Of a stretch of DNA of 64,000 bases, positions 56,057 to 64,000 are shown piece after piece. Numbering within the stretch: the first letter of the stretch is position 1; each line of letters opens with the position of its first letter. The DNA is from Diabrotica undecimpunctata (lineage: Eukaryota > Arthropoda > Insecta > Coleoptera > Chrysomelidae). Position numbers and translations under genes: made by a program. Under the pieces are notes generated by a model, which ran no database searches, had not been told where the DNA came from, and saw only the letters and a list, made by a program, of their open reading frames with translations. The DNA lies in assembly GCF_040954645.1 (NCBI RefSeq), contig NC_092804.1:42809753-42873752 (forward strand), in the 5' to 3' direction.

Positions 56057-57761
56057 TGTTACGTTCCAAATTTAAAGTAGAAAGTCCCACCTCTATTTTA
56101 TCAAAATTTAAATAATTCAGGACGTGTAAGAGCGGTTGCCTATAATATATTATAAGCAAGGTGGCGAAAATAAAATTAGTAATTTTCAAATAGGGGTAAT
56201 GTCTGGCAAATTGTGCTGAAGTTAAGGGAACACGTCCTCTTTTTTGTGAAGAAACTAATTTAGATCGTTCTTTCTAGAGTTATCTTGGAAGAATTGGGAT
56301 CATAAAATTGAAATTTTTGAATCTCGGTACTATTCGGTGACCTCCGTGTGTCAAGTTGTCAAGTGTTCGGAAAGACGACGGAAAGAAAGTGATTCCAGGT
56401 TTGAGAGTGTTACTGAAAGGTTGGGCTAGATTAAAAACGGCATTTTTGTTTTTTTGCTTTTGCTGCTGTTCCATGTGGGATCTGGACTAGTCCGAACCGT
56501 GTGGATATTCAAGGGGATTTGCTGCCTTCGTGGAAGGGTTTTTTTTGGAATATCCACAATTTCGCTAAAAAAAGCGGATCTACAGTACACGTGAATACCG
56601 GGAGTCGTATTTAGATCAAGAAATTAGCCTTAATCACGAGTCCAAATAGCCGGCTACGCTTCGGTCCAATTTGGGATATTTCAAACCCCTAATCTGGCTA
56701 AGAAGGGGTTGGTTGGTTGGTTTGTTTGTTTTTTTCTGCTTCTTCTTCTTCGTATTTTTCCATCTGGCTGTAATTTTCAACTTTTCAACATTGTCACACA
56801 AGTCTATGTACATCGGCAATCGTATGGGATTTTGGATTGAAGACACGCTGAACTATAACTGGAATTCCACGCGGTGAAGTATATGAATATTCGAGGTATG
56901 GATCGATAATTAATTTTCAACGGAAGATTTAAGCACCGTCTAATTTGGTTTGCGGAATACAATAGTTTTTTTTTAAAGATTATTTGCTGTTAGTTTTTAT
57001 TTTCATATTTACAAATACTTTACAGATTTTTTTTAAAGATAATTTGCGGTTTATTTTATTAATTCAATATTTACACATACCTATTTTAATTTTGTAAACT
57101 GCGTCTAAGGGGGGGTTATATATTTGAGATTTATTTTTTTTATATTATTTTCTGCGCACGCACTTGAGCTCACGTGGTGTCCTATTTGCGTTAATTATTT
57201 TTTTTTGGTTGGTATTGAACCGCACACCCCTTAGCGTCCGGTACTTTTGATACGTCTTACCTTTCATTTTGTTCTGTTAAGTAGAAATAACTTATGAATT
57301 TTTGTTAGGCAAGCAGAAGCCGCATTTTTATATTATTTTTTTATTAAGCCTATGGTAAAGTTAAATAATATTGTAATATGTAATATGTATGTATTTATTT
57401 TCAACTATCTTGGGAATCTATTTATTAAAATTGACTAAATTCTAATCTGACAATTTCATTTATTTTTTTATTTATTCAGGTTGTATACTGTTACTTAGTA
57501 TTTTAGTAGTAAACCTATTGGTAAGTTGGTGGTTTATTGAATAGCAACGTAGGGAAGGCTGTGGGCCAATTTACCTGGCGCCCCTGATATAACTTCGGAT
57601 TTTTTTGTTTTGTGGACCGCACGACCATCTCCACTGTTTTGTCTAGCCGCGAGCCATTCCCAGACTGTCACCGTATAGTACTTTTCTTTCCGGGTGTACG
57701 TCTGATTTATATTTGGTACAATTTGTAATTTTTTTATATAGATTCGGTTTTGTACGCCACA
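56057..57761 (+). repeat. 3' LTR, 1705 bp
   Basis: Direct copy of 48226-49930, followed by the target duplication GCTT. Confidence 0.95.
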
Positions 57762-58159
57762 GCTTATAAAACAAAAGTGATTTGTTCTTTAATATTACCG
57801 TAAACTTTATATTGACAAAGCTATAGCTGTTCGAAAGTAAACTTTTATTCGCCGGATACCAAAATCCAAACATATTATGATGTTAAATAACCAGAAAACG
57901 CTCAAAAGTTTTTGATGGAAAACTTTTACATACATTTTACATACATTTAAAATTAGGAGAACACATTGATAAATAGGTTGGCAGTGAAAAAGTGGCCGCA
58001 AATATTTGTAATTTAATTAATAGAAATTAATTTCGTTCATTTATTTTTTAAATAAAATACGCTGTTCTTGACGTATATGCATATTTTTTTATATCAAATT
58101 AAAGCTAATTTTGGCTTGATATGATGATATAAGTTTGTCTGAGAAAAAAAAACGGGTGT

Positions 58160-58181
58160 GGCAGTCCAGTGGGACTGCCGG
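58160..58181. repeat. Short perfect hairpin
   Basis: GGCAGTCC and GGACTGCC flank a four-base loop just before the TIR element beginning at 58184; possibly an element end. Confidence 0.5.
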
Positions 58182-58183
58182 TG

Positions 58184-59054
58184 GAAGTTACAATTCTATA
58201 CACGCATTCGCCGTTACAAATTTATTTGGGATTCAATCTGCACAATCATTACATATGTAATGCTATAGGTAAGACATAGCAGAAAGAGAAACAGAATTAA
58301 TAACAACTTACTAACAATTAATAAACAACTTTTGACCTGTAATAGGAGTATAGTAAATGAAGGATTGAATCAATATTTTGATGAAAATGTATATTTTTAT
58401 GTTCATGTATGTATGAAAGGAGTTGAATGCAAAAATTTTTTTATACATATTCTGCAGTAAAATTCATTGTTTATTTTGTTATTAATATAATAATACAATA
58501 CAAATTAAAATGCAATATCCATAAGTATTTAAAAATGACAATAATATACATAACTTTTCTACTTACGCATATATGTTTAATTTACCATGTAATAATATTA
58601 ATAAAAAAGTCCTCCCCGTCTGGGAATCGAACCCCGGTCTCCCGCGTGACAGGCGGGGATACTGACTACTATTACTACCGAGGACATGACACAAACGTAT
58701 TTCAAAATTGACAGTTCTGGGTCATACAGTGATTTATTGAGATTATTATTTTGAAATACAAAAGACTAATATAATTATGAACATTTAATAAATAATACAA
58801 AACATATCACATAAATAATAATATTAATAAATATTTTATTATATATATAATATTATATGTATATATATCTTTATATAATATATATAATATTAAATTATAT
58901 ATACAAAAGGAACATTTTTATATTCGAGAGGGGAAGAAAGAGAAAATATGACTTCTGTCTCTCTCTTACTCATTATCTTACATATGTAATGATTTAACAG
59001 ATTCACTCCCATACAAATTTCCAACGTGGAGCGCGCGTATAGAAGTATAACTTC
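58184..59054. mobile_element. TIR element carrying a tRNA-Asp-like sequence
   Basis: Imperfect inverted ends of about 110 bp: GAAGTTACAATTCTATACAC on the left, GAAGTTATACTTCTATACGC read inward from the right, both continuing to CATTACATATGTAA and an AGAGAAACAG-like stretch. There is no transposase. The interior is very AT-rich and holds the tRNA-like sequence 58612-58684. No target duplication recognised. Confidence 0.65.
58612..58684 (-). tRNA. tRNA-Asp(GTC)-like, probably degenerate
   Basis: On the minus strand the 73-base sequence closely follows insect tRNA-Asp: anticodon arm CCCGC-CTGTCAC-GCGGG with anticodon GTC, a perfect B box GGTTCGATTCC, and a T run after the 3' end. The acceptor and T stems each have one mismatch. 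The D arm (GTAATAGTAGTCAG) has one extra base and lacks the invariant GG, so the A box is weak. Either a pseudogene or the head of a tRNA-derived repeat. Confidence 0.6.
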
Positions 59055-59185
59055 AAAAATGATCGACAATTAGGGTTTTTAGCTGTTAAAAATGCTAGGT
59101 ATCAAAGATAAAATAAAACACAGCTGGCGCGCAACGCTACTGGTTTTGAAGTGTCAGTTGTTTGAGTTGTGTGATTTTTAATATA

Positions 59186-61628
59186 CAGGGTGAGTTTTTA
59201 GTGCGACATTGGTCAGTAATTCCATTATGGTATAGAATATCCAAAAAACTTATTTAGAAAAAATGTAGGCAATGATATTCTCCATATTTGGAAAATATGT
59301 GCAATTCTACAGGGTGATTAATAACTACGAGGTATAGCAAACATACAATTTTTTAAATGGGACACCCTATATATTTTTTCAAATTTGTATTATTCTCATA
59401 ATTCAAGTTATGACCATTTTTATTTTGAAATCCCTATGAAATCAACACCATATATAAAGAAGTAATGCATACAGTTATTTATTTTATATAATAAAGTAAA
59501 CAATATATTGCAGTTTTCAATTTAGTTGAATTGAAATCGTTGAAAAAAATTTGTATACAGGGTGAACTACAAACAGGGTGAACCAAAATTGACGAAATAC
59601 CCCTGAAGATGCTCTAGGAAGCGAAAGTACTTGGGCAAGATTTAATTAATAAACTGTGCTCGATATTTGCCTTTCATTTGATCGAAGTTAATTATTTAGA
59701 TTGTTATATCAACAGTATTCTAAGCCAGGAATTTTTAATAAAACTGCCTTAATAAAAAAATAAATAAAATAAAATAAAACTTTAAAAATTCCTAACTGCC
59801 GATTGTGGCGCGCAATTATTAAATAAGTAAAAGGCCATTTGTGTCGGTTACAAAGGTAAAATTGTAGGCTTTGAAAAAATGATAGTTTTCATATTATTAA
59901 ACTGCAAACGGTAGGCTTTGAAAATAAGTTTTTATATTATTACCTTTTTAATCGGTCTTTGTGGCTTGTCTTTATTGTTAAAAATGAATTTTTCTGTAGA
60001 AGAGTTAACAGATATGATCTGGGTATTAGGAGAAAGTTCGAGAAATTATTTACTTGCATACAGAATATATCACGAGCGATATCCTGGACGGAGAATGAGA
60101 GAACCAAAACTGTTGTAAGTGAAGAAAACGAATATGATGTACTGATAGCTACTACTGAAGATCCCCACATCAGCACCAAATCCTTAGTAAACATAAACTG
60201 CATCCTTACCGCATACAGTTACATCAAGAACTGACAGTCGATGATTATCAACGCAGATTAAATTTTGTCACTGGTCTCAGCAGCAAGTGCAAAAAGACCG
60301 ATATGTGCATTAAACAATCGGCATAATTTTTATTACTATGCATTAAGCAATCCCTATTTTGTTAACAATCATAGTCAAACTAGATGGTCTATAAAAGTTT
60401 GGGGTGGTATTGTTGGCGATTATGTGATTGCCTCACATTTTTTTGACGATCGTGTGAATGGTGCCATATATCTGGATTTTCTAAATAATCATTTGCCAAT
60501 ACTACTGCAAAATGTACCGCTTAATATTCGACAACGAATGTAGTTGTTACACAAAGGTGCTCCAGTTCACCACACTGCTTCTATTCTCAATCATCTAAAT
60601 AACTTTCCTAAGAGGTAGATAGGCAGAGGAGGACCAACTGTTTGGCCACCGCGATCACTGGAATTCTCCAAAATTGATTTTTTCATGTGGGGCTATACTT
60701 ATAAAAGACCTTGTATACCAGAAGCCTTCAACAATGCCAGATGATATAAAAAATAGAAGCTTTTAATAAAATTGGCTTAAAAATGTTAAGAAATGTGGCT
60801 TGGTAATTTGAATATCGGTTACAAACTTATATAGACGTTGAAGGTGGACATTTTGAACATTTACTTTAGACTTATTTCCTTAAGATCACATTAATTGTTA
60901 CATTCATTACATCTTATTATGGTTTATATTTTTTGTTAGTTACTTAATAAATAAAAATAATTTTGTTATATATCACTTAATACTCAATACTTATTTCTAC
61001 TTACAAAAATTGAATGTATTCCCAAAATTTGAAGAAAACTAAAAATATCCCGTAAAAAAAATGAGTTTAGGTATAGGAAATACTATATTAAAATAAAGGA
61101 GTCTCATAAATGCAATATTTCTAATAAATAAAATACAGGGTGATCCGTTTAACAAAATTGAGAAAATCGCAATTTCGTTTTGTAGTTCACCCTGTATACA
61201 AATTTTAGTCAATGATTTCAGTTAAACTTCATTTAAAAACTACAATATATTGTTTACCTTATTATATAAAATAAATAATTGTTTATGCATTACTTGGTGG
61301 ATATATAGATGGTTTATATACATGGTGGATTTCGTAGAGATTTCGAAATAAAACGGTCATAACTTGTTAAATACTCTGTATAGTAATGCAAAGCCCAATA
61401 TTATAAGACCAAGAATTATGAGAGAAATATAAATATGAAAAAATATATAGGGTGTCCCATTTAAAAAATTGTATGTTTGCTCTGCCACGTAGTTATTAAT
61501 CACCCTGTAGAATTCCACATATTTACCAAGTATGGAGAATATCATTGCCTACATTTTTTCTAAAGTTTTTTGGATATCTTGTACCACAATGGAATTATCG
61601 ATCGATGTCGCACTAAAAACTCACCCTG
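59186..61628 (+). mobile_element. Mariner-like DD41D element with ~400 bp TIRs
   Basis: Ends read CAGGGTGAGTTTTTAGTGCG inward on the left and CAGGGTGAGTTTTTAGTGCG on the right, each flanked by TA (59184-59185; 61629-61630), the standard Tc1/mariner duplication. TIRs extend over 59186-59573 and 61179-61628. The motif CAGGGTGA recurs inside both TIRs. It lies in the loop of foldback repeat 2. Confidence 0.9.
59984..60869 (+). pseudogene. Mariner-like (DD41D-type) transposase, broken
   Basis: ATG 59984 opens the N-terminal domain (NFSVEELTDMIWVLGESSRN; YHERYPGRRMREPKLL). A shift near 60115 follows. WSIKVWGGIVGDYVIASHFF, DRVNGAIYLDFLNNHLPILL is the core. A TAG at 60541 precedes LLHKGAPVHHTAS, in which the second catalytic Asp has become Lys. 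KIDFFMWGY holds the third Asp. The end VEGGHFEHLL matches YFEHLI of the copy at 6881. The first-Asp region near 60240 is largely deleted. Non-functional. Confidence 0.8.
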
Positions 61629-62561
61629 TATGTGTGAGATAATAATATACATATTATCACTTGTCAAACCAATGTCGTTGCGCCCTAACTATATTTTACT
61701 TTAACAGCTGGCAACCCTTATTTTCAACCATTTTTCTCAGGCAAACTTATACCATTATATTAAGAAAAAAATTAGCTTTAATTTGATATAAAAAAAAACA
61801 TGCATATACATCTTGTGCAGCGTATTTTATTTAAAAAAATAAATGAACAAAATAAAATTTTTGTCAAAAGTTAATTACTATTAATTGAATTAAAAATATT
61901 TGCGGCCACTTTTTGACTGGCAACCTATTATCAATGTATTCTCCTAATTTTAAATGTACGTAAAAATGTGAGTTTGATGAACTTCGTTATGAACGTAGTG
62001 ATCCTGCTGGGCTCTTTTAATATAAGTAAAATAAATTGTAAATGAGCAACGAATAGTTTCAACCAGGGTGATTTTTGAGGGGGTGAGTTTGTTGCTTTCT
62101 GCGACACAAAAAATATAAGTGGACTTTATTTTAGTTAAACTTACCTTATTTTTCATATGAATAATTTTACTGGTAGTCATTTTAAAAGTTTTTTTTAATA
62201 TCTTTAAAAAAGTTCCTACAGATTTTCCATGATAAACATCATGTGTTACGAGTTTTGTATCCGATGAATAAAAGTTTACTTTCGAACAGCCATAAGTGTG
62301 TTGTTACGTTTTATACATGTTTTTAAGTAGTTCATCACTATCGTTACCCAGCATGCATCTCACGTACTCAATTAATGACGGGTTTATGGCGGCGCGTTGT
62401 TACCTTATATAATGTTTACAAATTTAAGTATGTAATTCATCATCATCATTATCATTATTTCCCAGTAACTCACGTACTCGACTCCTGAGTATATACACAC
62501 CAAAGTCTTTCCTTTTGTTGAGCCCAAACGTTCTTATCATCCAATTTATTCCGCCAGCTTT

Positions 62562-63847
62562 CGTCTTCTTAAAGTGCCCTCTCCTCAATGGAGGTTGGCT
62601 ACTACAATTTTAAAATCTTCTCTATCTTCATCTGTTCTTATTAGCTGTTCAAAATTTAGCCCTGTCCATTGTCGGATGTTTCTGAGCCACGATAGTCTTT
62701 TCCTTCCTAGGCCTCTCTTTCCCTCGATTTTTCCTTTCACTATAAGTTGGGCATATTGGTACTTATTATTTCTCAGTATGTGGCCTAGGTATGATGTTTT
62801 TCTAACTTTTACTGTGTTAAAAAGTTCTCTTTCCTTGCCTATTCTATGCAGCACTTCTTCGTTTGAGGTATGCGATGTCCATGAAATTTTGAGCATTCTC
62901 CGGTAGATCCACATTTCAAAGGCCTCCAATTTATTTACGGTTGATGTTTTTAGGGTCCACGTTTCAACTGCATATAGAAGAGTCGACCAGACGTAGCATT
63001 TTGATAAACGTAGTCGAATTTCGAGTTTTATTCGAGAATCACAAAGCAGTTTTTTTATTTTTTCGAAAGATTTTCTGGCCTGTTCTATTCTCGATCTTAT
63101 TTCTAGATCAGGATTTAGGCTGCTATCGATCCAACATCCCAGGTACTTAAATCTATTGACCTGTTTTAAAATGTGCCCATTTATTGTGCAAGGTTGAGGT
63201 ACGTTTTGGTTTTTTTTGGATTGACATCACTTTGGTTTTTTTAATGTTTATTTTCATACCAAATTGCTCACAGGTCGAGTTGGTCTTGTCGATGAGTCGT
63301 TGTAGACCTACGTCGGAATCCGCAATTAACACTGTATCATCGGCGTATCTGATACTGTTGATATTTACGCCATTCACCTTGACTCCATCCTTGGAATCCT
63401 CCAATGCTTTTTTAAATAGAAACTCGGAGTAAAGATTAAACAGCAGAGGCGACAGAACACATCCTTGTCTAACTCCCCTCCTAATTTCTACTTCTGCGGA
63501 TGTGGAACCTTCGATCCTAACTCTGGCGTTTTGGTTCCAGTACAAGTTTTTTAAGAATTTGATGTCTTTTCCATCTAAACCGACTTCTTGCAAACGTTCT
63601 AATAGTAGGTCGTGTCTTACTCTATCAAATGCTTTTTCGAAGTCTATAAAGCATATAAATATATCTTTCTGTTGGTCGTAGCATTTTTGGGCGAGAACTA
63701 GTAAACTGAACAGGGCCTTCTCTCGTTCCCATGCCGGCTCTGAATCCAAACTGATCGTCTCCGATGATGGTTTCGCACTTTGTATAGATACGATTATGTA
63801 CGATTTTTAGTAGGACTTTTACTGCATGACTCATAAGGTCACCTTTA
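62562..63847 (-). mobile_element. 5'-truncated LINE, 1.3 kb, 11-bp TSD
   Basis: CCGCCAGCTTT at 62551-62561 and 63848-63858 flanks it. The 3' end, read on the minus strand, is GGGCACTTTAAGAAGACG. The insertion truncates the element inside the RT domain. Confidence 0.9.
62585..63834 (-). pseudogene. LINE reverse transcriptase, C-terminal two thirds
   Basis: Minus strand: 63625-63834 has SHAVKVLLKIVHNRIYTKCE and DDQFGFRAGMGTREG. 63153-63749, after a one-base shift near 63725, has CFIDFEKAFDRVRHDLLLER, VRQGCVLSPLLFNLYSEFLF and an intact catalytic IRYADDTVLIADSD. 62585-62929 has the C-terminal region (FEMWIYRRMLKISWTSHTSN; GHILRNNKYQYAQLIVKGKI; RLSWLRNIRQW), with a break near 63180-62930. The active site is preserved but the frame is not. 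No endonuclease, because of truncation. Confidence 0.85.
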
Positions 63848-64000
63848 CCGCCAGCTTTAGTTATGCTATATCTCTATTTAAATCCTGCTCTTCATATATT
63901 TCTCTCGGTCTCCAAATAGTCATCACCTGTTTACTTCATATTTCTTTCTCTCTTCTGTGTCGTGTGCACCTCCATTTAAGATAGCTAAGAGATTTTCTAC

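Larger units (their letters stand above)
48226..57761 (+). mobile_element. Complete Ty3/gypsy LTR retrotransposon
   Basis: 9.5 kb element with direct LTRs, a 4-bp target duplication GCTT (48222-48225; 57762-57765), primer-binding site, gag, pol and polypurine tract. There is no envelope frame between pol and the 3' LTR. LTRs of 1.7 kb and a tRNA-Lys primer recall the Osvaldo/Ulysses-like insect elements; the lineage is an inference. All open frames read without stops, so this is the youngest-looking element here. It is inserted in the left arm of foldback repeat 2. Confidence 0.95.
47870..62310. repeat. Foldback repeat 2 (nested host of the LTR element)
   Basis: The left arm is 47870-48225 continued at 57762-58150 after removing the LTR element. 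The right arm, inverted, is about 61735-62310. Shared blocks: GTGGCCGCAAATATTT, ATTAAAGCTAATTTTGG and TAAAATTAGGAGAA with their complements. The arm sequence is related to foldback repeat 1. The loop (58151-61734) holds a TIR element with a tRNA-like sequence and a long-TIR mariner. Outer limits are approximate. Confidence 0.7.

Noticed and set aside
58427..58711. 94-codon + frame crossing the tRNA-like sequence
   Set aside because: Its C-terminal half is just the antisense of the tRNA-like sequence; the rest is low complexity.
1..64000. CRISPR arrays, operons, bacterial promoters
   Set aside because: No regularly spaced repeats, no compact gene runs; spliced and transposon-rich DNA is eukaryotic.

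Overview
This is AT-rich, repeat-dense eukaryotic DNA, most likely from an insect and plausibly a beetle; that taxon is an inference from the transposon mix. It is not bacterial: spliced exons with GT/AG borders, non-LTR retrotransposons, mariner, hAT and Crypton relics, tRNA-derived SINEs and an insect-style Ty3/gypsy LTR element are all visible. Nearly all long open frames belong to transposable elements.

The only host gene material I recognise is the amino-terminal part of two M1-family (aminopeptidase N type) membrane peptidases on the + strand. Copy 1 has exons at 16275-16530 and 24134-24404, separated by a 7.6 kb intron full of repeats. Copy 2 is one exon, 46552-47123, covering the same region without that intron. 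Both stop at the equivalent codon in the same splice phase. No exon with the zinc-binding site was found downstream of either. A THAP-type zinc-finger exon at 9303-9447 may be host or transposon.

Layout: 1-5.4 kb, pogo-like and LINE relics, one LINE nested in another. 5.7-8.9 kb, a LINE split by a long-TIR mariner-like element. 9.3-15.6 kb, the THAP exon, a hAT element carrying a MITE, and an intron-containing transposase-like gene of an uncommon family. 16.3-24.4 kb, the first aminopeptidase gene with hAT, LINE, MITE and mariner insertions in its intron. 24.8-29.2 kb, a LINE, a foldback repeat and a Crypton-like tyrosine-recombinase relic split by a LINE. 30-36.5 kb, a dense run of LINE fragments and a Tc1 relic. 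36.6-37 kb, a second copy of a foldback MITE. 39.3-40.6 kb, a mariner relic split by a SINE. 40.8-46 kb, a foldback repeat holding a LINE and a MITE. 46.5 kb, the second aminopeptidase exon. 47.9-62.3 kb, a second foldback repeat holding a complete young LTR retrotransposon (48226-57761), a TIR element with a tRNA-Asp-like sequence and a DD41D mariner relic. 62.6-63.8 kb, another LINE.

The LTR retrotransposon is the best preserved unit: two 1705-bp LTRs at constant offset, a 4-bp target duplication, a primer site matching tRNA-Lys(CUU), open gag and pol frames, and a GGGAAAC slippery site with a predicted pseudoknot where they overlap. Several LINE insertions show clear 9-17 bp target duplications, so the order of insertions can be read directly.
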